Source: Nitrospira sp.
GTDB lineage: Bacteria; Nitrospirota; Nitrospiria; Nitrospirales; UBA8639
Length of the DNA stretch: 64,000 bases
NCBI GenBank assembly: GCA_011523385.1
Contig: WTGX01000005.1
Coordinates: 62,032-126,031, forward strand
Direction: 5' to 3'
Position numbers and translations under genes: made by a program. Under the pieces are notes generated by a model, which had not been told where the DNA came from, made no database searches, and saw only the letters and a list, made by a program, of their open reading frames with translations. Below are positions 44,935 to 53,983 of the stretch, piece after piece. Every line of letters starts with the position of its first letter. Position 1 is the first letter of the stretch.

Positions 44935-46764
44935 TCATGTTTCCTGCAATTGTGCCAGTATGTCTGCCAGACGCGAGTCAATCTCGCGGGCTTCAGCATC
45001 GAGGCGCTGCATTTCGGCAATGATTTCCTTGATCGAGCGTTGAGATAGAGTGTCCGTCTGCCCCACCCACCGGCTTGGGCTGAGGTTGTAGTCGGCTTGC
45101 TCTGCTTGTTCGCGGGTGATGACGGCGACTTCGCTATCGACCGGCTCGCCTTTGAGGAAGGCCGCTGCTAACGAACGAATGTCTTCCTCCGGGATGAAAT
45201 TCTTTGGGCGGCCCTTGCCGACGCGACGGCTGGCGTTGAGGAGTACAATCCTGTTCTTGCGCCCTGCCGGCTTGCGTTTTGACAACACCACGATGATGCC
45301 GGCGGCGGTGGTGTTGTAGAAGAGGTTGTCAGGCAGCAGGATCACGCCGTCGATCAGGTCGTGATCGACGAACCATTTGCGGATGTTGCGTTCCTTGTCT
45401 TCGTGCTTGGCGCCGGAGCCTCGTGTGACAGCGCCAGTGTCGAGCACGACTGCGGCGCGTCCGCGCTCGTTCAGGCAGGCGAGTGTGTGCTGTAGCCACG
45501 CCCAGTCACCCTTGCCGGTCGTGATGCCGCCCCTGGTACGGAAGCGGTCGAACGGGTCATTGGCAAAGACGTCCGTGCTGAACGGCTGGTTCCACATGGG
45601 ATTGGCAACCACGATGTCGTGGGTGTCGATCCGGCCTGACACGGTCTTGAACTTGGGGTTGATCATGGTATCGCCACGGGCGATCTCGATGTCCATGTCG
45701 TGGATGATGGCGTTCATGTGGGCGACGGCGTAGCTTTCGGCTTGCAGTTCCTGCCCGTAGAGCTTGAGCGGGACGCGGCTGGTGGGGTCGAGTTCCCGGG
45801 CGACGAGTTGGAGTTTGACAAGCAGACCGGCCGAGCCACAGGCGTAGTCGTGGCAGTCCTCGCCGGGTTTCGGACGCATGATGTGCGCCATCAGGAACCC
45901 GACTTCGGTCGGGGTGAAGAATTCGCCCGCGCTCTGGCCGGAACCTTCCGCGAACTTGCGCAGGAGATATTCGTAGGCGCGACCGAGGAAGTCGGGTTGC
46001 ACGTCGGCGAGGCCGAGCCGGTAACGGGGATCGGAGAAGGTCTCGACCACGGCGGCGAGCTTTGCCGGGTTGACGTCACGCTCGCCGTTGCGCTCGGCTG
46101 CGAAATCGACGAGGTCGATGACGCCCGAGAGCGAGGGGTTCTGCCTGACGACCGCCCGCACCGCCCTCGTCAGATGTTCGCCCACGTCCTGGGGCCGTGT
46201 GCTTCGCTTCCGTTCGTCGAGCGGCCATTCGTAGCTTTCACGGCCGTTGATGACGCTCCATCGCGCTTCGGGCGGCAGGTAGAAGCGGAGGAGTTTGTGA
46301 TCGCTCTCGGCAATCTCCAGCGCGGTGGCGCGGTCGCCGTATTCCTCGGCCAGGCGTCCGATTTCGTCGTCGAAGACATCGGACAGCCGTTTGAGAAACA
46401 GGAGCGGCAGCAGGTAATCTTTGAATTTGGCGGCATCCTTCTCGCCGCGGATGGAGCAGGCCGCGTCCCACAACATCTGCTCCATGGGTTTGGTGGATGG
46501 AGAAACAGCGCGCCGGGTCGCTTTTGCCCGGCGTCGCGTGACGCGCGCTGCCGCTTCGGTCGGCTCTATGGCTGCCTCCACCTCGTTGAGTTCCGCCTCG
46601 GCGGCAAGTGCGGCGATCGCTTCCTGTGCTGCCTTTTGCGGCTTGGTGGTGCCACCTTCCCAGCGGTTTATTGTGGCGAAGGAGACACCGAGCCTCTCAG
46701 CAAGTTGCTGCTGGGTGAGATCGAGTTTTGCCCTGATGGCGCGTAGGGTTGGTTGAATATCCAT
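44935..46764 (-). CDS. hsdM: Type I restriction-modification methyltransferase subunit with N-terminal XRE helix-turn-helix
   Basis: 609 residues. The first 60 are a Cro/C1-type HTH ([29 protein letters not shown]), followed by an Ala/Arg-rich linker of about 35 residues. The HsdM N-terminal helical domain follows ([21 protein letters not shown]), then the N6-adenine methyltransferase with [17 protein letters not shown] motif [13 protein letters not shown] and catalytic NPMW in [11 protein letters not shown]. Normal HsdM is about 500-520 residues; the extra length is the HTH. The HTH may allow autoregulation of the promoter, which has strong operator-like repeats. First gene of the operon. 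Confidence 0.93.
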   Translation of the reverse strand: MDIQPTLRAIRAKLDLTQQQLAERLGVSFATINRWEGGTTKPQKAAQEAIAALAAEAELNEVEAAIEPTEAAARVTRRRAKATRRAVSPSTKPMEQMLWDAACSIRGEKDAAKFKDYLLPLLFLKRLSDVFDDEIGRLAEEYGDRATALEIAESDHKLLRFYLPPEARWSVINGRESYEWPLDERKRSTRPQDVGEHLTRAVRAVVRQNPSLSGVIDLVDFAAERNGERDVNPAKLAAVVETFSDPRYRLGLADVQPDFLGRAYEYLLRKFAEGSGQSAGEFFTPTEVGFLMAHIMRPKPGEDCHDYACGSAGLLVKLQLVARELDPTSRVPLKLYGQELQAESYAVAHMNAIIHDMDIEIARGDTMINPKFKTVSGRIDTHDIVVANPMWNQPFSTDVFANDPFDRFRTRGGITTGKGDWAWLQHTLACLNERGRAAVVLDTGAVTRGSGAKHEDKERNIRKWFVDHDLIDGVILLPDNLFYNTTAAGIIVVLSKRKPAGRKNRIVLLNASRRVGKGRPKNFIPEEDIRSLAAAFLKGEPVDSEVAVITREQAEQADYNLSPSRWVGQTDTLSQRSIKEIIAEMQRLDAEAREIDSRLADILAQLQET

Positions 46765-46774
46765 AAATTCTGAT

Positions 46775-46800
46775 ATGTTTGAGTTATTTCAACCAAACAT
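46775..46800. promoter_or_regulatory. Inverted repeat just upstream of hsdM
   Basis: Arms ATGTTTGAGTT and AACCAAACAT form an almost perfect inverted repeat ending 10 bp upstream of the hsdM ATG. The position would block the promoter or ribosome site. It is a candidate operator for the XRE domain fused to HsdM. Confidence 0.6.
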
Positions 46801-46898
46801 AACAAAACAATACATTCATTGCAACTTTTTCAGGAAAGCAGCTTTGATTTTTGGTTAGGGAGCAAACAGGATCGCTAATCAGACCTGCAACGCATGGT

Positions 46899-46999
46899 GC
46901 TATGTTTTTCATAACATTTATAGCATATTCATAGCAAAATATAGCATTTGCATAGCAAAAGCATAGCAGGAACATAGCGTGGATTGTCGGGTTGCTATG
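46899..46999. promoter_or_regulatory. Helically phased array of ATAGC motifs upstream of hsdM
   Basis: Six same-orientation ATAGC motifs (mostly CATAGCA) start at 46920, 46931, 46941, 46952, 46963 and 46974, spaced 11, 10, 11, 11 and 11 bp, about one DNA turn each. Inverted copies GCTATG flank the array at 46899 and 46994. It fills the intergenic region between the divergent hsdM and DUF4212 genes. The rest of that 348-bp gap contains the hsdM inverted repeat and a GGACAGGC-ACG-CAGGCCTGTCCCTACA repeat at 47030-47050. Confidence 0.7.
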
Positions 47000-47112
47000 C
47001 TGCCGACCTACCATCCTTTCCTCGGACAGGCACGCAGGCCTGTCCCTACATCAGAGGAGAGGAAAAATTGTTGATAAACCCGATATTATACGGCAGATTG
47101 AATCCTTGTTCC

Positions 47113-47418
47113 ATGAGCGGCCCTCACACAAAGAGCCATCGAGGTCTCGTGAGCACTCATTCCAGAGACTACTGGAAAGCTAACCTGCGGTTGATTGCCT
47201 GGTGCCTTACGCTGTGGGGTGCGGTGTCCTATGGTTGCGGCATCCTCTTTGTCGAACAACTGAATTATTTTTCTCTGGGTGGGTACAAACTGGGCTTCTG
47301 GTTCGCGCAACAGGGGGCCATGTATGCTTTTGTCGCCCTGATCTTTTTTTACAATTGGCGGGTCACCAGGCTGGATCAACGTTACCGGGCCGGGCGTGAC
47401 ACACGGGACGGTAAATGA
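47113..47418 (+). CDS. DUF4212 small membrane subunit of a solute:sodium symporter
   Basis: 101 residues with two membrane helices (LIAWCLTLWGAVSYGCGILFV and FAQQGAMYAFVALIFFYNW) and the family start YWKANLRLIA. The last residues RLDQRYR are typical. ATG 47113 is used; GTG 47149 is possible. It overlaps the next gene by ATGA, and DUF4212 proteins regularly pair with VC_2705-type symporters. Confidence 0.9.
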   Translation: MSGPHTKSHRGLVSTHSRDYWKANLRLIAWCLTLWGAVSYGCGILFVEQLNYFSLGGYKLGFWFAQQGAMYAFVALIFFYNWRVTRLDQRYRAGRDTRDGK

Positions 47419-49220
47419 GTCTACAGGATTTAACGGCTCTGGTCGTGGGGTTCACGTTTGTGCTGTATATCGGGATTGCCTTCTGGACCCGCGCCAACAG
47501 CACCAGTGAGTTTTACATCGCCGGCAAGCACGTCCCGCCCCTTGCCAACGGCATGGCGACCGCGGCCGACTGGATGTCAGCCGCCTCCTTCATCAGCATG
47601 GCGGGACTGATTGCCTTTCTCGGGTATGAAGGCAGCATGTACCTCATGGGCTGGACCGGCGGGTACGTGTTACTGGCCATGCTGCTCGCGCCGTACTTGC
47701 GCAAGTTCGGCAAATTCACCGTGCCGGAATTTATCGGCGAACGGTATGACTCGGACCTGGCCCGCTTCGTGGCCGCCCTGTGTCTCATCTTCATCTCCTT
47801 TACCTACGTGGCGGGACAAATGCGCGGGGTCGGCATTGTGTTTTCCCGCTTCCTCGAAGTGGAGATCGACGTGGGTCTGGCCGTCGGGATGGGGATCGTG
47901 TTTGTCTACGCCGTGCTCGGCGGTATGAAAGGCATTACCTACACGCAGGTGGCGCAATACTGCGTGCTGATCTTCGCCTATACCGTGCCCGCCGTGTTTA
48001 TCTCCATACAATTGACCGGCAACCCTATTCCGCAGTTGGCCCTGGGGTCCACCATGGCGGACGGGTCCGGGTATCTCCTGCTGAAACTGGATCAGGTCCT
48101 CATGGACCTGGGATTCAACGCCTATACGCATCCCTTCAACGATAGTTCCATGATCAACGTCCTGGCCATTACGTTTGCCCTGATGGCGGGAACCGCTGGC
48201 CTGCCCCACGTCATCGTGCGGTTTTTCACCGTGCCCCATGTGGCGGATGCGCGACGGTCCGCGGCCTGGGCATTGGTGTTTATCGCCCTGCTCTATACCG
48301 TCGCCCCTGCCGTCGGCGGGTTGGCGCGTTTGAATCTCATTACGACCGTCAACGGCGCCGACGGAACCGGGACCCCCTATGAAACCATGCCGAACTGGTT
48401 TCGCACGTGGGAAAACTCGGGGCTGATCGCCTGGTACGACCACAATCACGACGGCAAAGTCCAACACGCTGCCGGCAAGGCCTTTGCCGGTGGCAAACCT
48501 GTCTTTGATCCTGAGGCCCGTGACGAATCGGGCGGGCGTCTGGTCACGAATCCCGGTCCCGGCGACGTGGCCGAGGGCGCGCCCTTTGCCAATGAAATCT
48601 ACGTGGACCGGGACATCATGGTCTTGGCCAATCCGGAAATTGCCGGCCTGCCCGATTGGGTGATCGCCTTGATTGCCGCCGGTGGCATTGCCGCGGCTCT
48701 GTCCACCGCCGCGGGCCTGTTGCTGGTCATTTCCGTGGCCGTTTCCCACGACATCCTGAAGAGCACCTTCGCGAAAAACCTGACGGACAAACAGGAATTG
48801 ACCGCCGGCCGCATCGCCGCGGCCGTGTCCATTGCCATCGCGGGGTATCTCGGGTCCAATCCCCCGGCGTTCGTGGCCCAGGTGGTGGCGTTCGCTTTCG
48901 GGCTGGCCGCCTCGTCCTTGTTCCCGGTCATCCTGCTGGGAATTTTCAGTACCCGCATGAACAAGTGGGGCGCCATTGCCGGTATGCTGACGGGGCTCAT
49001 CTTTACCATGGGATACATCATTTATTTCAAAGGCGTGTTTATCGCTCCCATGGCGGAGAACGTGCCGGCCAACTGGTTGCTGGGCATTTCGCCGGAAGGC
49101 ATCGGCACGGTCGGCATGCTCCTGAACCTGTGCGTCGCGCTGACGGTCTCGCAATGCACCACCCCACCGCCTGCCAAGATCAGGGCATTGGTCGAACGCA
49201 TCCGCCTGCCGGAGACGTGA
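47415..49220 (+). CDS. Sodium:solute symporter (VC_2705/ActP-like, SSS family)
   Basis: 601 residues, about 13 membrane helices. Family opening FYIAGKHVPPLANGMATAADWMSAASFISMAGLIAF, the SSS core GRFTVPEF-like KFGKFTVPEFIGERYDSD, and TAAGLLLVISVAVSHDIL. The insert near residues 300-400 (YDHNHDGKVQHAAGK) is hydrophilic and typical of this subgroup. Probably imports acetate or another small organic acid with Na+, working with the preceding DUF4212 subunit. Start ATG 47415 is inside the DUF4212 stop overlap. Confidence 0.92.
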   Translation: MSLQDLTALVVGFTFVLYIGIAFWTRANSTSEFYIAGKHVPPLANGMATAADWMSAASFISMAGLIAFLGYEGSMYLMGWTGGYVLLAMLLAPYLRKFGKFTVPEFIGERYDSDLARFVAALCLIFISFTYVAGQMRGVGIVFSRFLEVEIDVGLAVGMGIVFVYAVLGGMKGITYTQVAQYCVLIFAYTVPAVFISIQLTGNPIPQLALGSTMADGSGYLLLKLDQVLMDLGFNAYTHPFNDSSMINVLAITFALMAGTAGLPHVIVRFFTVPHVADARRSAAWALVFIALLYTVAPAVGGLARLNLITTVNGADGTGTPYETMPNWFRTWENSGLIAWYDHNHDGKVQHAAGKAFAGGKPVFDPEARDESGGRLVTNPGPGDVAEGAPFANEIYVDRDIMVLANPEIAGLPDWVIALIAAGGIAAALSTAAGLLLVISVAVSHDILKSTFAKNLTDKQELTAGRIAAAVSIAIAGYLGSNPPAFVAQVVAFAFGLAASSLFPVILLGIFSTRMNKWGAIAGMLTGLIFTMGYIIYFKGVFIAPMAENVPANWLLGISPEGIGTVGMLLNLCVALTVSQCTTPPPAKIRALVERIRLPET

Positions 49221-49240
49221 TCGCCGATTCCATACGTTTG

Positions 49241-50479
49241 TCAGATGTTCTGGACACACCGGAAGCCGGCGTGGGCGTGAGGATAGCCTTGACGAAACCA
49301 GTTCCGGAACGAGCGACGCAACAGGCAGGAGGCCGTGGTGGGGGCGCCTCCTTTGACGATGAAATGATCGTCGTCGAAGAAGCGGGCGGAGTATCCGGGA
49401 TAGGTGGGATAGGGCTCGAAGCCTTCAAAGGGATGGAAACGGGTCGAGGTCCATTCCCAGCCGTTGCCGACCAATTGCGAAACCCCGAATGCGCTGTCAC
49501 CGTGCGGATTGGCCGTGACCGGGATGGGGTCCCAAAACCGAAAGTCAAAATTCCCGTGCACCCCGTTGGTGATCCGTTCTGCCCAGGGATAGGCACGCTC
49601 TTCGCCGCTTGGCGTCCCGTACGCCGCCCGGTGAAATTGCGCTTCGGTCGGTAGCGAGAGACCGGCCCATTGCGCATAAGCCCGCGCGTGGCTCAGGGAG
49701 ACGTAGACGGGCCAATGCGGGGGAAGCGGAATTTCCCGAAACAGCGTCAACAGGAACCAGCGGTCTCCTCGTTTAACCCAAAACGGGGGGACGGGACCGC
49801 CCTGTTCCACGAACTTTTCATATTGTCGATTGGTGACTTTGTATTTGCTGATCGCAAAGGCCGGGACCTCTTCACGATGTTCGCCGAATTCATTATCCCA
49901 GCCGAACCCATCACGACGACCGAGCGTCGCCATGCCCCCGGGAATCTCGATCATGACGTGATCGGGTGGCGGACTTTCAGGCGATGGGGACAAAGACGGC
50001 GAATATTTTCTCTCACAAGCAACGTGGTGCAGCAGGTAGGCCGTGGTTTCGGCGTGCATCCACCGATGCTCGATCGCCATACGCAGGACGGCCTCCGAAG
50101 CGTTTTCCAATGCTCGATCAACCGACTCCCTCGCCCTGACGTTGTACTGACGGATTTCTTCGAGCGAGGGCCAATCCGAGGGCACGTCTGCCTGCTGCGA
50201 GCCTACTTCGGGATCGATGCCCGCCTCGAACAGTGAATCAAACGTGTCGTGAAACGAGGGCTGGCCCAACGTCCAGCGACAAATCTGGTTCCAATCAAAC
50301 GCCTCCACGTGGCCGACGTAAAACACGACGCGATGCCGTTCCGGGATAGGACGCTCATAAAGCGTCTCCGGTTGAAACAGGGAAAAGATGTGGTCGGTGC
50401 AGGCCCGCGCCGCGGATAATTCCTTTCGTATTTCGACTAAACGCGGCATAATTCCTGATGCGATCCGGCCTTTTACCAT
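49241..50479 (-). CDS. egtB: Ergothioneine biosynthesis protein EgtB (DinB-like plus FGE-sulfatase domains)
   Basis: About 412 residues. The N-terminal DinB-like helical domain has the iron ligands in HRWMHAET (H-x3-H-x-E) and an earlier His in FYVGHVEAFDW. The C-terminal FGE-sulfatase fold includes VMIEIPGGMATLGRRDG, SKYKVTNRQYEKFV, LSLPTEAQFHRAAYG and the C-terminal HAHAGFRCV. It is the non-haem iron enzyme joining hercynine and a thiol to a sulfoxide. I prefer ATG 50479 (GGAAG upstream) or ATG 50449; the frame is open to 50626 but that would overlap the divergent ABC gene. No EgtA or EgtC is present, so cysteine may be the direct sulfur donor. Confidence 0.88.
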   Translation of the reverse strand: MVKGRIASGIMPRLVEIRKELSAARACTDHIFSLFQPETLYERPIPERHRVVFYVGHVEAFDWNQICRWTLGQPSFHDTFDSLFEAGIDPEVGSQQADVPSDWPSLEEIRQYNVRARESVDRALENASEAVLRMAIEHRWMHAETTAYLLHHVACERKYSPSLSPSPESPPPDHVMIEIPGGMATLGRRDGFGWDNEFGEHREEVPAFAISKYKVTNRQYEKFVEQGGPVPPFWVKRGDRWFLLTLFREIPLPPHWPVYVSLSHARAYAQWAGLSLPTEAQFHRAAYGTPSGEERAYPWAERITNGVHGNFDFRFWDPIPVTANPHGDSAFGVSQLVGNGWEWTSTRFHPFEGFEPYPTYPGYSARFFDDDHFIVKGGAPTTASCLLRRSFRNWFRQGYPHAHAGFRCVQNI

Positions 50480-50588
50480 GAGGCGACTTCCGAAGCTAAG
50501 CCGGCTCCCGCAGCGGGAGTGTCGATGGCTTCTCTCGCGGGCTTTTGTAATATCTCCATAGTCGGGTCTTGTCAAGAAAAAATAGATC

Positions 50589-51341
50589 ATGAACCCACCC
50601 GTCCTGAGTATCCGCAACGTGAGCAAGGAGTTCGGCCCCGGTGTTCGAGTCCTCGATCACGTCGATCTCGAAGTGTTTGAAGGTGAAACCCTGGTCCTGA
50701 TCGGGGAAAGCGGGTCCGGCAAAACGACCCTGCTCAGGATGTTCAACGGATTGACTCATCCCAGTTCGGGAGAGGTGTGCATTCACGGGGAACCGGTACG
50801 AGTCAAAGATCCTATCGATCTGCGTCGCCGCACCGGGTACGTGCAGCAGGATGCCGGATTGTTGCCACATTGGACCGTCGAGGAGAACGTCGGCCTGGTG
50901 CCGCTGTTACTCGGATGGGAGCCCGAACGAAGAACAAGCCGGGTCCGTGAACTCCTGGACCTGGTGCAACTCGACTCGCAACGGTTTCGAGCGCGGTATC
51001 CCATTGAACTATCCGGCGGACAACGACATCGCGTGGCCTTTGCAAGGGCCCTCGCCGCCGATCCCGGGATCGTCCTGCTCGACGAACCATTCGGCGCGCT
51101 CGACGCGATTACCCGCCACGAACTCCAACGCCAATTCCTCGGCCTTAAACAACGCCTCAAAAAGACCATGGTCATGGTCACCCACGACGTCGATGAGGCC
51201 TTGCGACTCGGCGATCGCATCGCGGTGCTGAAGGAAGGTCGTCTCCTGCAGACCGGAACCCCGGCCGACCTGCTCGACGCTCCGGCCCACGACTACATTG
51301 TGCAATTGCTTCACCATCGATCCCATGGAGATGCCTCATGA
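50589..51341 (+). CDS. ABC transporter ATPase, osmoprotectant/ergothioneine-import type (OpuCA/EgtV-like)
   Basis: 250 residues: Walker A GESGSGKTTL, Q-loop GYVQQDAG, signature LSGGQRHR, Walker B IVLLDEPFGALD and H-loop MVTHD. All catalytic residues intact. It lacks the C-terminal CBS domains that OpuCA proteins carry, as in EgtV-type ATPases. Overlaps the next gene by ATGA. Starts divergently from egtB, sharing the roughly 110-bp intergenic promoter region. Confidence 0.9.
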   Translation: MNPPVLSIRNVSKEFGPGVRVLDHVDLEVFEGETLVLIGESGSGKTTLLRMFNGLTHPSSGEVCIHGEPVRVKDPIDLRRRTGYVQQDAGLLPHWTVEENVGLVPLLLGWEPERRTSRVRELLDLVQLDSQRFRARYPIELSGGQRHRVAFARALAADPGIVLLDEPFGALDAITRHELQRQFLGLKQRLKKTMVMVTHDVDEALRLGDRIAVLKEGRLLQTGTPADLLDAPAHDYIVQLLHHRSHGDAS

Positions 51342-52897
51342 CCGGAGGCCGCTTTTATTCGGTGTGTCTGATGGCGCTGGTCTTCTTTGTGCTGATTCCC
51401 TCGCCGGCCTTGTCGCAGGAGAATCGCATTGTCGTCGGATCGAAAAACTTCATGGAGAGCAGACTCCTGGCTGAAATCTTCGCTCAACTCATTGAAGCCC
51501 GCACGGATCTCTCCGTGGAACGGCGACTGGGCCTTGCGGGCACGCAGGTCTGCTTTGAAGCGCTCCGCACCGGAGCCATCGACCTTTACCCCGAATACAC
51601 GGGCACCGGGCTCGTCAGCATCCTGCGGCAACCGCCGGCCGGAGACCCACGAACGGCGCTCAACGTCGTTCGCGCGGAGTTTTTACAACGTTGGGATTTG
51701 TGGTGGCTGAATCCACTGGGATTTGAGAATGCCTATGCGCTAGCCGTCCCCCGCTCCCTGACGGCCGGCACTCCCCTGAGAACCATTTCGGATCTCGTCG
51801 AGATCGCGCCTTCGCTGACCGCGGGGTTCGGGTATGAATTCATCAACCGGCCCGATGGCTTACCCGGTCTGCAAACACGGTACGGCCTCACCTTTCCGCG
51901 CGTGCAGGCCATGCAACAGTCCCTGAAATATCAGGCCGCCGCTGCCGGCGAAATCGACGTGCTCGACGTGTATACCACCGACGGGCGACTTGCCGTGTAT
52001 GACTTCGTGGTCCTGGAAGACGATCGACAATTTTTCCCACCTTATGAAGCGTCCGGCCTCATTCGAGGCTCCACGCTCGTGAAACACCCCGAGTTGGGAG
52101 CGGTCCTGGGGTTGCTGACCAACGCGTTCGACGCCGGGACCATGCGGCAATTGAACTATCGCTTGCAGGAAGGCGGGGAACCCGTGGAAGTGGTGGCGCG
52201 CGATGCCTTGTCGGCCCTCCATCTTTTTGCGAGCGATGAAGCCGGCACCCGACCGGTTCCGCACAAGGAAGGACTCTTCGCCTATGCCTGGGCAAAACGG
52301 ACGACGCTGATGCGTCGAACAATCGAACATCTGGGTCTGGCCGGGCTGGCGTTAGGGTTGGGGATCCTTGTGGCCGTCCCGTTGGGCTTGCTTCTCGAAC
52401 GTCGCCAGACGGTCGCCGAACCCGTTATTCGAGGCATCGGACTCACGCAAACGATCCCGTCCATCGCCTTACTCGCCTTCATGATCCCGGTGTTCGGTAT
52501 CGGCATGTTGCCGGCCGTGATCGCCTTATGGATTTATTCCCTGTTTCCGATCGTGAGGAACACCTATTCCGGTCTCCGCGATGCGGCTCCCCAAGCCGTG
52601 GAAGCGGCTCGCGCGCTCGGCATGACGGAATGGCAAATCCTCCATTGGGTGCGACTGCCATTGGCCGCGCCCGTTATCATGGCAGGCGTCCGAACGGCCG
52701 GCGTCATCACCGTGGGGACGACCACGCTGGCCGCGTTCATTGGCGCCGGGGGCCTGGGCGTGCCGGTCGTCGCGGGATTACAAATGGCCAACACGACCGT
52801 GATTCTTTCCGGGGCGTTGCCCGCAGCGGCCCTGGCATTGATGATCGACGGATTTCTCGGCAAGGTGGAAACGTGGCTCAGACCGCGAGGCGTCTGA
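51338..52897 (+). CDS. Fused substrate-binding protein and permease of an OpuC/EgtU-like ABC importer
   Basis: 519 residues. Signal peptide (CLMALVFFVLIPSPALSQ), then an OpuAC-like binding domain (VVGSKNFMESRLLAEIFAQL, GAIDLYPEYTGTGLVS, LEDDRQFFPPYEASGLIR). From about residue 325 a permease: about five helices with the EAA-type loop AARALGMTEWQILHWVRLPLA and GVITVGTTTLAAFIGAGGLG. Fusion of binding and membrane domains is known in EgtU, where the membrane part comes first; here the order is reversed. Its place between ATPase and egtD suggests uptake of ergothioneine, hercynine or betaine. The exact ligand is unproven. Confidence 0.87.
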   Translation: MTGGRFYSVCLMALVFFVLIPSPALSQENRIVVGSKNFMESRLLAEIFAQLIEARTDLSVERRLGLAGTQVCFEALRTGAIDLYPEYTGTGLVSILRQPPAGDPRTALNVVRAEFLQRWDLWWLNPLGFENAYALAVPRSLTAGTPLRTISDLVEIAPSLTAGFGYEFINRPDGLPGLQTRYGLTFPRVQAMQQSLKYQAAAAGEIDVLDVYTTDGRLAVYDFVVLEDDRQFFPPYEASGLIRGSTLVKHPELGAVLGLLTNAFDAGTMRQLNYRLQEGGEPVEVVARDALSALHLFASDEAGTRPVPHKEGLFAYAWAKRTTLMRRTIEHLGLAGLALGLGILVAVPLGLLLERRQTVAEPVIRGIGLTQTIPSIALLAFMIPVFGIGMLPAVIALWIYSLFPIVRNTYSGLRDAAPQAVEAARALGMTEWQILHWVRLPLAAPVIMAGVRTAGVITVGTTTLAAFIGAGGLGVPVVAGLQMANTTVILSGALPAAALALMIDGFLGKVETWLRPRGV

Positions 52898-52996
52898 CTC
52901 CTTGCACAAATGGAGGCGACCCGCTACAGTGCGGGCTCCACGATTCCGCTCCTCTCAACGACGTTATCCGTTATCTTTTCATCACGATGCGCGTTT

Positions 52997-53980
52997 ATGC
53001 TTAAGCAATCCAATATTAGCATCGACGTACATTTGGACAACCGGGATCCCGATGCCGTCAGGGAAGAAATTCGCGCGGGACTTCTTTCGACTCCACGGAC
53101 GCTTCCCACCAGGTATTTTTATGATGAACGAGGCTCCGAACTTTTTGAACAGATCTGCGAATCGCCGGAATACTATCAGACGCGCACGGAACACGAATTG
53201 CTGAAAACCGTGGCCGACGACGTAGTGGCTCGAACCGGCGCCGATGAATTGGTGGAGTTGGGCTCGGGCGCCGCGACCAAAACCCGGGTAGTGTTGGACG
53301 CCATGGCGCGCGCGCAACGACTCCGTTTCTACGTCCCGTTGGACGTTAGCGAAGGCATCGTGCGACGGGTTGCGCAAGAGCTTGTCGAGGAATACGAGGG
53401 ATTACAGGTTCATGGCGTTGTGGGAGATTTTCTGGCCCATCTTGGACACATTCCGCAGGGAGGCAGACGCCTGGTCATGTTTCTGGGCGGGACCATCGGC
53501 AACCTGGGACCCGAAGCCGTTCCCGCGTTTCTGTCGACGGTCTTTGATGAAATGGATCGAGGGGATTCTTTTCTCCTTGGAGTTCAACTCATCACCGACG
53601 TGGCTCGCCTGGAAGCGGCATATAATGATTCAGCCGGGCTCTCTGCCGCCTTCAACAAGAATATGTTATACGCGTTACAGCCCGTGATTGGACCGGCATT
53701 CGATCCCGAGGCCTTTGACCACGTAGCCCGGTTCAATCACGCCGAACACCGGATTGAAATGTATCTTCGGTCGGTTCGCCGGCAAGTGATTCCCATACCC
53801 GAATTGGAGTTGACCCTTCCGCTCGAAGAAGGGGAAGAAATCCTCACGGAGATCAGCACGAAATACACGCGCCACCACGTGGAAGTTCTGTTGGCCCGCG
53901 CGGGGTTCAGCCCCGTTGCCTGGTATAGCGATCCTCACGACCTGCACGGTCTCGCCCTGGCCCAAAAGCCTTTCGGCTGA
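52997..53980 (+). CDS. egtD: L-histidine N-alpha-methyltransferase
   Basis: 327 residues. SAM-dependent trimethylation of histidine to hercynine. Features of the EgtD/DUF2260 fold: RYFYDERGSELFEQICESPEYYQTRTE at the start, the SAM motif LVELGSGAATKTRVVLDAM, RRLVMFLGGTIGNLGPE and the substrate region ADAYND-like LEAAYNDSAGLSAAFNKN. I chose ATG 52997 because MLKQSNISIDV matches the domain start; an in-frame ATG at 52910 would add 29 residues. The next gene starts 4 bp after its stop. Confidence 0.93.
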   Translation: MLKQSNISIDVHLDNRDPDAVREEIRAGLLSTPRTLPTRYFYDERGSELFEQICESPEYYQTRTEHELLKTVADDVVARTGADELVELGSGAATKTRVVLDAMARAQRLRFYVPLDVSEGIVRRVAQELVEEYEGLQVHGVVGDFLAHLGHIPQGGRRLVMFLGGTIGNLGPEAVPAFLSTVFDEMDRGDSFLLGVQLITDVARLEAAYNDSAGLSAAFNKNMLYALQPVIGPAFDPEAFDHVARFNHAEHRIEMYLRSVRRQVIPIPELELTLPLEEGEEILTEISTKYTRHHVEVLLARAGFSPVAWYSDPHDLHGLALAQKPFG

Positions 53981-53983
53981 TTC

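Noticed and set aside
46899..46999. Short repeated ATAGC motifs as a mini CRISPR or microsatellite
   Set aside because: Period is about 11 bp with variable intervening bases and flanking inverted copies; this fits protein-binding sites better.
47670..49259. Long open frame on the minus strand opposite the symporter gene
   Set aside because: Its His/Gly/Gln/Arg-rich translation has no domain features and lies exactly antisense to a clear SSS symporter with good start and coupling; it is a GC-rich shadow.
50449..50626. Extended EgtB start at 50626
   Set aside because: It would overlap the divergent ABC ATPase gene and add about 50 residues with no EgtB similarity; ATG 50479 or 50449 fits better.
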